In this document: in pieces, positions 9,513 through 16,991 of the stretch
Numbering within the stretch: position 1 is the stretch's first letter
How the letters are laid out: every line of letters begins with the position of its first letter
Origin: Paenibacillus arenilitoris
Lineage (GTDB): Bacteria; Bacillota; Bacilli; Paenibacillales; Paenibacillaceae
DNA length: 46,930 nt
Direction: 5' to 3'
Assembly (NCBI RefSeq): GCF_014705655.1
Contig: NZ_JACXIY010000049.1
Location: 1-46,930 of the forward strand
The notes under the pieces: generated by a model
Seen by the model: the letters and a program-made list of their open reading frames with translations, nothing else
What the model was told of the DNA's origin: nothing
The model's database searches: none
Program-made: the position numbers and the translations under genes

Positions 9513-10403
9513 TTAAGTCATGTCCGACTCGTTCTTCTGCACCCTTAGCTGAACGAGCGTGACGGCGATAATGCAGACGAACAGAACGAAAGAGCCGGCA
9601 GCCGCATAACCGAAATTGTTGAATTGGAATCCGTTCTGATAGATGAAGAGCGAAACGGACAGCGTGCCGTCGAGAGGGCCGCCGTCGGTCATGACGAACG
9701 GTTCCTCGAAGAACTGCAGCCAGCCGATCATCGTCGTGATCGAGACGAAGAAGATGGCGAAGCGCAGCATCGGAATCGTGATCAACGTCACCTGCTGCCA
9801 CGTGTTCGCCCCGTCAAGCTGAGCGGCTTCGTAATAGGACTTCGGAATGCCTTGCAGCGCCGCAATGAAGATGATCATGTTGAGGCCGATCGCCTTCCAT
9901 AGCGCGAGCAGGATCAGGGACAGCTTGGCGACCGTCGGTTCCGTAAGCCACGGCACGTCGGGCAGACCGACCGAATTCAGCATGTAGTTGAACAGGCCGA
10001 GCGCCGGATTATAGAGATAACTCCAAACGACCGCGACAGCGACGATGTTGGTCACGGAAGGGAGGTAGTAGACGACCCGGAACGCTTTGAAGATGCGGGA
10101 CGTGCCCAGGTTGATCAACAAAGCGATAGTCAGTGAAAATAAAATGACAAGCGGCACGCCGATGACGACGTAGAACAGCGTATTCAGAATCGCCTTCAGG
10201 AAGACGGGATCTTTGATAACTTCGACGTAATTGTCGAATCCGATAAATCCGACCCGGTCGAAGTTCGCCAGCCCGCCCAGATCCATGTCCGTGAAGCTGA
10301 TCACGAGCGCGACCGCGATCGGAAAGATGGAGAACAAGGTAAGCAGCAGCAAGGTTGGCGCGATAAAGATATAGGGAGCTTGCTTATTCAGAAAACTCTT
10401 CAT
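9513..10403 (-). CDS. ABC sugar permease, MalF/UgpA type
   Basis: A 296-residue polytopic membrane protein, the first of two permease subunits. It starts MKSFLNKQAPYIFIAPTLLL, a usual N-terminus of CUT1 MalF-like permeases, has about six membrane segments, and carries the EAA loop YYEAAQLDGANTWQQVTLITIPML. It is separated from the binding-protein gene by 134 bp containing two strong hairpins and is followed within 18 bp by the second permease. It should form the channel for beta-1,2-gluco-oligosaccharides captured by the lipoprotein at 10538-11800. Confidence 0.92.
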   Translation of the reverse strand: MKSFLNKQAPYIFIAPTLLLLTLFSIFPIAVALVISFTDMDLGGLANFDRVGFIGFDNYVEVIKDPVFLKAILNTLFYVVIGVPLVILFSLTIALLINLGTSRIFKAFRVVYYLPSVTNIVAVAVVWSYLYNPALGLFNYMLNSVGLPDVPWLTEPTVAKLSLILLALWKAIGLNMIIFIAALQGIPKSYYEAAQLDGANTWQQVTLITIPMLRFAIFFVSITTMIGWLQFFEEPFVMTDGGPLDGTLSVSLFIYQNGFQFNNFGYAAAGSFVLFVCIIAVTLVQLRVQKNESDMT

Positions 10404-10446
10404 CAGGAACGGTCACTTCCTTCTTTCATGCCGTGGCAAATATGGG

Positions 10447-10520
10447 AGCGGGCCGGCCTGTGCAGCCGGCCCGCTTCGTACGTTGACGGCGGCCGCGGCT
10501 TAAAGCCGCGAACGCCGTCA
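10447..10520 (-). other. Tandem intercistronic hairpins without a U-tract
   Basis: Between the binding-protein stop and the first permease lie two GC-rich stem-loops. The distal one pairs agcgggccgg (10447-10456) with ccggcccgct (10466-10475). The proximal one pairs tgacggcg/cgccgtca (10484-10491, 10513-10520) around an inner cgcggct/agccgcg stem. Neither is followed on the minus strand by a run of T. They look like malE-malF-style elements that protect the upstream message or stop part of the transcripts, so that binding protein is made in excess over permease. Confidence 0.7.
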
Positions 10521-10537
10521 TGCTAAGCTGGTCAATC

Positions 10538-11800
10538 TTATTTCATGAATTTGACGGCGTCCGCATTGAAAGCTTCAAGCTCTTTCTTCACGTCCGCGTT
10601 GTTGCGGTAGATGACTTCGAAGTGCTTCACGTAGCTTTGGCTGATTTGCGACCAAGCCGTAATGACCGGCATCGGAACCGCGGCGTTCAGCTGCTCGCCG
10701 ATGACTTTGTAGAAGTCGTTGTTTTTGAGCGAATCGTCTTCCCAAGCAGCCGTTGCGGCAGGCAAGGAGCTCGTGTATTCCATCCACTTCAGCTGCGTTT
10801 CGGCTTTGCTCATGAAAGCAACGAATTTCGCCGCGGCGTCTTTGTTTTTCGAATATTCGAAGATCGACAGGTTGGAGCCGCCGAGCAACGAAGTGTTGTT
10901 TTCTTTCTTAGGAAGAACGGCCATGGACCATTTGCCGTCGATGTCGGCCGCTTGGTCTTGAATCAGCTTAATCATCCAAGGGCCGCTGATGAACATCGGC
11001 AGGATGCCTTCCTTGAACGCCGGGATGATGTCGAGACCGAGATCCTTCGGCGCGGAGCCGTTCTGGTAGAAGCTGTTGATGTATTCGACCGCTTCGACGA
11101 ACTTGTCGCTCGCGAAGTCAGGCTGGCCGTCCGCCGTGAACCATTCCGCGCCGTTCTGGCGGGCGAACATGAAGCCCAAGGATTGTTCCTTCGGATCGAT
11201 GCTGATGCCGTACTTGCCGTCGCCGCGAGCCGCAAGCTTCTGCGCCGCATCGGACAGCTCTTCCCAATTTTGCGGCGCTTGGTCGTAGCCGACTTCCTTC
11301 AGAAGGTCGGTACGGTAGTACAGAACGCGAGTCTCGACGTACCATGGCGTGCTGACGTATTGGTCTTCGTACGTTCCCGCTTCGACGGCGCCCGCGTAGA
11401 AGTTTTCCTGCTTCAGCTCCGGATATTGCTCGGCGTAAGGAGCCAGATCGGCGAGAGCGCCTGCGTCCGCGAATTCCGGAATCCAGGACGAACCCATCTG
11501 AACGACGTCAGGACCTTTTTTGGAAGCGATCGCCGTCAGCAGCTTCTCGTGTCCTTGATCCCAAGGCAGCGCCTGCACGTTGATCGTAATGTTCGGATTT
11601 TCTTTCGTGAACTCCTCTGCGAGTTTCGGCAGCGTCTTCGCTTCTTCGCCCATGCCCCAGACGCTCAGCGTCACTTTCTCGTCGGCCGCGCCGCCGTTGC
11701 CGCCATTAGCGCCGCCCTCCGCATTGTTGTTTGCTCCGCAGCCCGCCAGCAAGCCGGCGCCAAGAGCGACAGTCGTCATTAATGCCATCGTCTTTTTCAT
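10538..11800 (-). CDS. Solute-binding lipoprotein for beta-1,2-gluco-oligosaccharides (ABC importer)
   Basis: A 420-residue family 1 extracellular binding protein. I place the start at ATG 11800 (MKKTMALMTT), not at the further upstream in-frame codon, because GAGGGG stands about nine bases before it and it opens a lipoprotein signal with lipobox LLAGC. A Gly/Asn-rich linker and a typical sugar-binding body follow (KVTLSVWGMGEEAKTLPKLA, TPWYVETRVLYYRTDLLKE, FISGPWMIKLIQDQ). It is the first gene of the operon, directly downstream of the operator-rich promoter. The substrate is inferred from the phosphorylase and GH3 genes behind it; Listeria Lin1841 is the characterised analogue. It would sit on the outer face of the membrane. 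Confidence 0.9.
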   Translation of the reverse strand: MKKTMALMTTVALGAGLLAGCGANNNAEGGANGGNGGAADEKVTLSVWGMGEEAKTLPKLAEEFTKENPNITINVQALPWDQGHEKLLTAIASKKGPDVVQMGSSWIPEFADAGALADLAPYAEQYPELKQENFYAGAVEAGTYEDQYVSTPWYVETRVLYYRTDLLKEVGYDQAPQNWEELSDAAQKLAARGDGKYGISIDPKEQSLGFMFARQNGAEWFTADGQPDFASDKFVEAVEYINSFYQNGSAPKDLGLDIIPAFKEGILPMFISGPWMIKLIQDQAADIDGKWSMAVLPKKENNTSLLGGSNLSIFEYSKNKDAAAKFVAFMSKAETQLKWMEYTSSLPAATAAWEDDSLKNNDFYKVIGEQLNAAVPMPVITAWSQISQSYVKHFEVIYRNNADVKKELEAFNADAVKFMK

Positions 11801-12002
11801 TCTCGCAATCCCCTCTCGATCAGTCGTAGTTGTTGGTTTCAGAAGCCGCTTTCCCCGCCTGGAACGGAATGCAGTCATTCCGTCCAGGCTCCCCTTCGAA
11901 TCGTCCGCTTGGATCAGCATCCGGACATGCGCCGTCTTAAGTTAGAATGTCCCGAGATTCCCATTTCATTACATGAGACCGGAAGGCTCGTTTGCCGATC
12001 GC

Positions 12003-12016
12003 TCGAAACGTTTCGA
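12003..12016. promoter_or_regulatory. LacI-type operator O1
   Basis: tcgaaacgtttcga is a perfect 14-bp palindrome with the central CG typical of LacI/GalR operators. It lies about 85 bp downstream of the predicted transcription start, in the leader of the binding-protein gene. Confidence 0.75.
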
Positions 12017-12087
12017 AAAACACTAAAATTTACTGAGTTCGTTTATTCATTACTTGCAAAACTTGTGATTTACGTGCAAAACATAAA

Positions 12088-12103
12088 ATTGAAACGTTTC
12101 GAT
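12088..12103. promoter_or_regulatory. LacI-type operator O2 over the transcription start
   Basis: attgaaacgtttcgat is a 16-bp palindrome with one mismatched pair and the same GAAACGTTTC core as O1. It covers the predicted start of transcription, immediately below the -10 box, where bound repressor would block initiation. A CcpA site is a weaker alternative, because the outer bases do not fit the cre consensus well. Confidence 0.75.
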
Positions 12104-12107
12104 TACG

Positions 12108-12136
12108 ATTATAGACGATACTGTAATCGTATTCAA
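12108..12136 (-). promoter_or_regulatory. SigmaA promoter of the beta-1,2-glucan operon
   Basis: On the minus strand TTGAAT (12136-12131) and a perfect TATAAT (12113-12108) are separated by exactly 17 bp. Transcription should start near 12101, inside operator O2, leaving a leader of about 300 bases before the lipoprotein start at 11800. This is the only strong promoter I see upstream of the operon. Confidence 0.75.
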
Positions 12137-12154
12137 GTAGAAATTGTCCTTGAA

Positions 12155-12168
12155 TCGAAACGTTTTTA
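12155..12168. promoter_or_regulatory. LacI-type operator O3, one good half-site
   Basis: tcgaaacgttttta shares the TCGAAACGTTT half of O1, but its second half is degenerate. It lies about 20 bp upstream of the -35 box. Together with O1 and O2 it gives a spread suited to repression by DNA looping. Confidence 0.55.
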
Positions 12169-12235
12169 TTTATTCGCCGTCAAAAGCTTGCCGCGCTTGC
12201 TTACATTTTGTTTTCACAAAACAGATTCACAAAAC

Positions 12236-12268
12236 GAAGGCATCTTGGATCGAAACCAAGATGCCTTC
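12236..12268 (-). terminator. Hairpin terminator left by a decayed gene
   Basis: A perfect 13-bp stem (gaaggcatcttgg, 12236-12248, with ccaagatgccttc, 12256-12268) encloses a 7-base loop. On the minus strand it is followed by GTTTTGTG, a weak T tract. No intact gene now ends here; it insulates the glucan-operon promoter from the debris at 12.27-12.84 kb. Confidence 0.5.
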
Positions 12269-12837
12269 TGTCCAATTATTCTCTTGTCATCGGAAATCCT
12301 TCCCTGATTTTATACACCCCCATCAATTATCACTTTAAAGATCACCTTTATATCTTGGTCAAACATGGGGTAATATACGTATTGACTGCCGAGTACCCGA
12401 TACGAAGGGCCGATCATGAATGAAGTACTTCTCGCGGTTGCTAGTGCGAATGCGATAATCAACTGCCCTGCTGCAGATACGGACCGATCATCGTTTGCTT
12501 TAAGGCTTCCATATCCATAACATCGCCTGAGGCGCGGTTTTGAAATATCTCATTTGTTCATTTTCTATTTGGTCAAGTTTTGCTTTGTCGGTAACCGCCC
12601 AAGTGAACAAGTACATAATTTTCATCTAGAATGTTTTTCTAATGCTTCCGTATCTTTAGCAACCATTGCCTCATCGATTCGTTGATAAACCGCTAAAATT
12701 TGTTGTTGATCAAAATTCATGGATGTTCACGCAGACTCCTTTTCGATCAACCATATTCTGCCTCACCATTACTTCTTTTATCTCGAATTGGGGATTATCA
12801 TCAGCAAATCATTAATCCTCTGCTGTTCTGTTGCATT
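12269..12837 (-). other. Gene debris between the glucan operon and the DUF4405 gene
   Basis: No intact gene. On the minus strand short coding-like stretches appear in changing frames. One of about 35 codons (12420 down to about 12316) begins MIGPSYRVLGSQYVYYP. Another near 12790-12720 reads PQFEIKEVMVRQNMVDRKGV and ends at a stop overlapping the start of the NTF2-like relic. I cannot name the parents of these two pieces. The stretch looks like the eroded end of the eight-gene operon that begins at 22.4 kb, or an eroded neighbouring unit. Confidence 0.4.
12459..12720 (-). pseudogene. Frameshifted NTF2-like (SnoaL/DUF4440-type) protein relic
   Basis: From ATG 12720 the minus strand reads MNFDQQQILAVYQRIDEAMV then AKDTEALEK before frame is lost. 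Moving one frame gives ILDENYVLVHLGGYRQSKT, another shift gives KLDQIENEQMRYFKT, and a last shift gives GDVMDMEALKQTMIGPYLQQ before a stop. The order matches small nuclear-transport-factor-2-fold proteins, which typically have a LVH..GY..(S/P)K...W.D.I..G.M.Y core. At least three frameshifts and missing sequence make it a pseudogene. It is not a copy of the intact NTF2-like gene at 23860-24291. Confidence 0.6.
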
Positions 12838-13518
12838 TCATACGGGATTCCTCCTCTGCTTTTGAACAAATTTCAGAACGTAATGCGTCCCGCATATATA
12901 GATTCCCATAACAGACAGGTAATCCATTAAAAAACTCATACTGGATTCATTGAAGTTCCAAGACCCAAAAGGATCATATACGAGCAGCTTCGAGCCTAGA
13001 TTTCTTTCAATTGAGGTCTGGACTCCATATACAACAATCAAGATTGCCACTACACGCAACAAAAAGGTTCGGACCCTGCTGGGATTGGTAATTCCCGTCA
13101 ATCTACGCATGGCATTTATAATCGTTCCCCAAGACATTCCTACATGAATGGCCATTAGAATAAAACCCCAATAGGAAGTCATAACATGAAACTGCATGAA
13201 AATCATGTCATGGTTCATTGGTATAAATGAGAGCACTTCACGGGAGATCGGTATGGAACTGATCATCACGGCGGCCATAGCTACAAGAAACAATAGATTG
13301 ACTGTTATGCTAAGAATACGCCGAATATGGAATGTTCCCTTAAACATCGTCTTATACCAGCGACGGTTTAATAGGTTGTGGGCAATAAATAATACCAGCA
13401 GGATACTCCCAACCACTTCATGGACTAGAATTCCGGTTATATGATAAGCCATGGCCACTAGCATCAGAATCGTCATAGTAATATCAATGCTCAGCTTGAG
13501 TATCATGCCTCGATTCAA
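12838..13518 (-). CDS. DUF4405 cytochrome-b-like membrane protein
   Basis: A 226-residue integral membrane protein with four to five hydrophobic helices. Histidines repeat inside helices in the manner of b-haem ligands: His26, His33 and His47 in the first helix pair, and His103, His111 and His125 in the later pair (MQFHVMTSYWGFILMAIH). This fits PF14358 (DUF4405), whose members resemble four-helix cytochromes b. The start is probably TTG at 13518, which overlaps the preceding stop as TTGA and has GGGGAGG five bases upstream; ATG 13506 is the alternative. It is the last gene of the eight-gene operon. A decayed copy lies at 39060-39385 beside a P460 cytochrome. Electron transfer is inferred, not shown. 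Confidence 0.8.
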   Translation of the reverse strand: MNRGMILKLSIDITMTILMLVAMAYHITGILVHEVVGSILLVLFIAHNLLNRRWYKTMFKGTFHIRRILSITVNLLFLVAMAAVMISSIPISREVLSFIPMNHDMIFMQFHVMTSYWGFILMAIHVGMSWGTIINAMRRLTGITNPSRVRTFLLRVVAILIVVYGVQTSIERNLGSKLLVYDPFGSWNFNESSMSFLMDYLSVMGIYICGTHYVLKFVQKQRRNPV

Positions 13519-15770
13519 TCCGTCCTCCCCTTTCTAAAACGCTGCAAGGTTCCCTTCATCTCCTGTCGAAGTTGTTGCAACCTTAATGAAAGCGACGTCA
13601 GCTCCTCGCCGCTAATGCTCGAACCGCTATATTTTGCTTTTTCAAAGATCACCAAAATCGTTTCCAAGTCTTCGCTCCCTGCTTGATTATCGGAGTCGAA
13701 CCATCTCTGTAACACTTCCCGCGCAGTTTCATGCTTCACGCGGATATAGCCTTTCCTTTTCGCATATTGGAGAAATCTCTCGAATTCTGAAACGGCTTGC
13801 TGGTTCATATCCAACTGCCGGTGTGTCGGCCAAAGTAAGCGGAATCTCCATACTAAAAAAAGCAATGCTGCTATAAAAGCGATTCCGATTCCCCACCACA
13901 ACGAGCGTGGTAAGCTGTCATTTTCAGACGCTTGCCTCATTTCTTCAATCTCCATATCTGGCAAGGTTTCCATCTCATCATTTACTTCTTCCTCAACAGG
14001 AGGCTCTGGTATCAGTTCTGCAATCGACGCGTCATCAGGCATGTAAACTGGAAGCTCATAGCTGGCCGTTGGCTCGAATGGTATCCAACCAAATCCAGTA
14101 AAATAGATTTCGACCCACGAGTGAGCGTCTGAATTCCGGACCGTATACACACCCTCGCTACTCGCTTCTCCTGTCGTAAATCCTTTTACCCAGCGAGCAG
14201 GAATACCAATGGAACGCGCCATCACAACCATCGCCGTAGAATAGTAGTCACAATAGCCTTCTTGGATTTCAAACAAGAAGCGGTCTACGAAATCCGGGCT
14301 CTGCCCTTTGCTCAAATCAGGTGTGTTGGTGTAAGGGTACGTACTGGACAAGTACCGCTCGATCAACTTCGCTTTGTCGTAATGATTTGTCCCAGTCTCC
14401 GTCACTTGAATGGCCAGTTCCGTAACACGGTTCGGGAGCGACTCCGGGAGTACCAAGTATTCGTCCAGGCCTGCTTCTAAGGGTAACTCGGCTGCCGAAT
14501 TGCGAAGCTCCGATTCGTTAAAGACCGGTACCTGCGATGTTATCGAATACGAATCCGGGTACGATTGCCGGCCATTGTCAGTCCATCTTAACTCCGACAC
14601 CTGCGGCAACCATTGCAACGGTGAAAAATCCGTGTCTGTACCTCCATTAGTTATTCCCTGTAACTTGTCGATCGCGTACGCACCGAACAGTACCGGATAC
14701 TCCTCTTCTGCCCCCTCAAGCATAGTAATTGTCTGAGTTACTTCAATCGTCCTCAAATTTGTTGAAGCAGTGATCGGGTCATTCGTTAACGCAGTATTCG
14801 GCAAGACGGACGTTTGCAGCATCCTCCGGTCGGCCTCGCTTTCAGCCCATCCGTTTCCGGTATAAATCGTGCGGGTTTCGCCGCGCCAATAACTAGGAAG
14901 AGTAGTGGCAGCCGTCATAACCGGTGTCTCATCGAAGAAAAGCTGGCCTCCGAGCGAAGAATCGTCGAGACTATAACCTGACATTGTTACCGCTCCTAGC
15001 GAAATTGACCCTCCCTCAACATTACCTGATATCGCCGATTGATTACCTTGCATGTTCTTCCACATGGTATAAGGATCAGTCAGCACCGCACGAACGTCCG
15101 GAGCAAAGATTCCAGTTAAAACGACGAACGATAAGAGGAGTGCGCCTGATAGAGCGATGAATGGTGAGATCTTGGATAACTGCTGTAAACCATTAGGATT
15201 ACTCTTATTCAGTTCCGTGAAATGGCGTATCGTTAATAAGAATAGTCCGCAGGCGATGGCTGCCGCCGTCTGCATCCACAGGTCGATTGGACTGAAAGAA
15301 TCGCGAATGGCAAACGCAGTAACCGTCGCTACAAGCATAAACATGATGTTCTTTTTGGACTGCATCAGCTTTATGACAATCAGTGTAATAAGCCAAGCCG
15401 CCAATGCGAACCATACGAACGGTACGAATTGAATGAAAATATCACGCAAATAATTGCTCACTTCACTGAGATTCGAAACGTCGCGACGGATTGGTTCATT
15501 AATTACCATAGCTCCTGTTGCCAACAGGAGAGCCGTAAGCTGTATGAACCATCGCAGCGATTGATGTAGTCGGAGAATCCATTCAATGACAACCGTAACA
15601 ACAATAGTTACCTCCACGACTGCAACTGTTGCTGGCAGCCAGCCTTCCCCTTCTTGCTGAATCCAGTATACGTACTGCAGAAGGAACAGTCCTGTCAATG
15701 TAATCGAAAAACGCTCGTACCAGTCTCGTAGAAGTCCCATTTGCAGCTTTCTTTGTATTTGCGTTTTCAT
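13515..15770 (-). CDS. Membrane transglutaminase-like protein (TgpA/YebA type)
   Basis: A 751-residue membrane protein with about six N-terminal transmembrane segments (residues 15-220), a large outer region, a transglutaminase core and a C-terminal single helix with a DUF4129-like tail. The catalytic pair is Cys507 (EGYCDYYSTAMVVMARSIGI) and His550 (NSDAHSWVEIYF); the third position is Glu rather than Asp (WIPFEPTA). The gene overlaps the DUF58 gene by 4 bp (ATGA) and the DUF4405 gene by 4 bp, so the three are translationally coupled. MoxR-DUF58-TgpA trios are widespread, and their role is thought to be protein cross-linking or folding at the cell surface. The substrate is unknown. Confidence 0.88.
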   Translation of the reverse strand: MKTQIQRKLQMGLLRDWYERFSITLTGLFLLQYVYWIQQEGEGWLPATVAVVEVTIVVTVVIEWILRLHQSLRWFIQLTALLLATGAMVINEPIRRDVSNLSEVSNYLRDIFIQFVPFVWFALAAWLITLIVIKLMQSKKNIMFMLVATVTAFAIRDSFSPIDLWMQTAAAIACGLFLLTIRHFTELNKSNPNGLQQLSKISPFIALSGALLLSFVVLTGIFAPDVRAVLTDPYTMWKNMQGNQSAISGNVEGGSISLGAVTMSGYSLDDSSLGGQLFFDETPVMTAATTLPSYWRGETRTIYTGNGWAESEADRRMLQTSVLPNTALTNDPITASTNLRTIEVTQTITMLEGAEEEYPVLFGAYAIDKLQGITNGGTDTDFSPLQWLPQVSELRWTDNGRQSYPDSYSITSQVPVFNESELRNSAAELPLEAGLDEYLVLPESLPNRVTELAIQVTETGTNHYDKAKLIERYLSSTYPYTNTPDLSKGQSPDFVDRFLFEIQEGYCDYYSTAMVVMARSIGIPARWVKGFTTGEASSEGVYTVRNSDAHSWVEIYFTGFGWIPFEPTASYELPVYMPDDASIAELIPEPPVEEEVNDEMETLPDMEIEEMRQASENDSLPRSLWWGIGIAFIAALLFLVWRFRLLWPTHRQLDMNQQAVSEFERFLQYAKRKGYIRVKHETAREVLQRWFDSDNQAGSEDLETILVIFEKAKYSGSSISGEELTSLSLRLQQLRQEMKGTLQRFRKGRTD

Positions 15771-16990
15771 TTCATGACGCCCCCTAACTTAAGAGAAAGC
15801 TCGTCAAGGGACGTTATTTCGTAACCCAAAATGCGGGCTGTTTGCAAATGCCGTTTCCAGTGCTCTTGTTCAGTCTTTGGCACCCCAGCAGCAACCCACA
15901 TATGACAAGTCTTCATCCTGCGTTGTTCGAGCCAGGCTAGAGTCTGAGACAGTGCATGTCCGTATTGAGGCGAGACGACGACCAGAAAGCTGCCAGGAGT
16001 GAATAGCCGCACACGCTCCCGCAGCATATCCAGCAGGAAATCCACACCGTCCGGTTCAGTATCTATCAAATGGTTCATTATGGCATTCTGCTGAATTGCG
16101 CCAGACTGTTCAAAATACGTTGTATTTTTTCCAGCCGATACTAATTCAATCGCCAATTCACGGCTAGCTGCATATTCAAGAATGGAAGCCGTAATGGAGA
16201 CAGCCATCTCATAATGATCATTGTTATCGTAAGCCTGTATGCTCCTGTCAAGAATAATTACGATCTTAGGGGCAGCCTCCCTCTCGTATTCTTTCGACTT
16301 CCAAGTGCCCGTTTTGGCAGTAGCTCGCCAATGAATCCGGGATAACCGATCACCGTTGATGTAATCTCGAACGCCGCTTAGTTGCGTCGATTCCCGGTGA
16401 GACCTTGTCTTTGCGGTCTGGAATTGACCTCCCGGCAACCTCTGATGCAGCTCCTTCCATTCCCTAATCCTTGTCCTTTGCGGCTGTACTTTAAAGTCGT
16501 AAGGCAGTCGGAGATGCCCTTTGTGCTGGAACAAACCAAAGATGTCCTCGGTTGAGCAGTCGGTAACTTCAAAACGGTATATTCCTCTGCGCAGCGGAGG
16601 TGTCAGGCAGGACACTTCAGCTCGTCGCTTCCAATCCGGGATGAGAAAGGTTTCCAACACATGCTCCTCGCGGCCTTGGCGGAACAGTCTTTCTTTAACC
16701 TTGACATAAGGAATAGGCCATAAGCCGGGAATGTGCACTTGAATATTCACGGAAACTGAAGTACCAGCCTCGATTGCCGCACCGTATTCCGTGTCAGGGA
16801 TTGAAAGTAAGACGCGCGCTCTGGATATCCCGCTCCAGCGTCCTAACATCAAGTAAATACATAACGAACCAACGATCGTAAATACCATGAAAGCCAGCTT
16901 ACCGCCTTGAAACAGTAAAAAAAACAAACTAGCGGTAAACAAAAATGCGATCCCCAAAATGCGCGCCGTAAGTGATGTAAACATGCCCAT
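15767..16990 (-). CDS. DUF58 (von Willebrand A-like) protein partnering MoxR
   Basis: A 407-residue protein with two N-terminal membrane helices (ILGIAFLFTASLFFLLF) and a C-terminal vWA-like DUF58 domain. It contains the signature GDRLSRIHWRATAKTG and the Mg-binding-type strand KIVIILDRS. I start it at ATG 16990, which follows the moxR stop by one base, because the longer frame begins at a TTG 50 bp inside moxR with no ribosome site. ATG 16984 is also possible. It is the usual middle member of a MoxR-DUF58-transglutaminase trio, in which the ATPase is thought to act as a chaperone on the vWA protein. Confidence 0.87.
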   Translation of the reverse strand: MGMFTSLTARILGIAFLFTASLFFLLFQGGKLAFMVFTIVGSLCIYLMLGRWSGISRARVLLSIPDTEYGAAIEAGTSVSVNIQVHIPGLWPIPYVKVKERLFRQGREEHVLETFLIPDWKRRAEVSCLTPPLRRGIYRFEVTDCSTEDIFGLFQHKGHLRLPYDFKVQPQRTRIREWKELHQRLPGGQFQTAKTRSHRESTQLSGVRDYINGDRLSRIHWRATAKTGTWKSKEYEREAAPKIVIILDRSIQAYDNNDHYEMAVSITASILEYAASRELAIELVSAGKNTTYFEQSGAIQQNAIMNHLIDTEPDGVDFLLDMLRERVRLFTPGSFLVVVSPQYGHALSQTLAWLEQRRMKTCHMWVAAGVPKTEQEHWKRHLQTARILGYEITSLDELSLKLGGVMK

Positions 16991-16991
16991 A

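Noticed and set aside
12088..12103. Reading O2 as a CcpA cre site
   Set aside because: The outer TG and CA of the cre consensus are missing, while the exact GAAACGTTTC core recurs at O1; LacI-type operators fit better.
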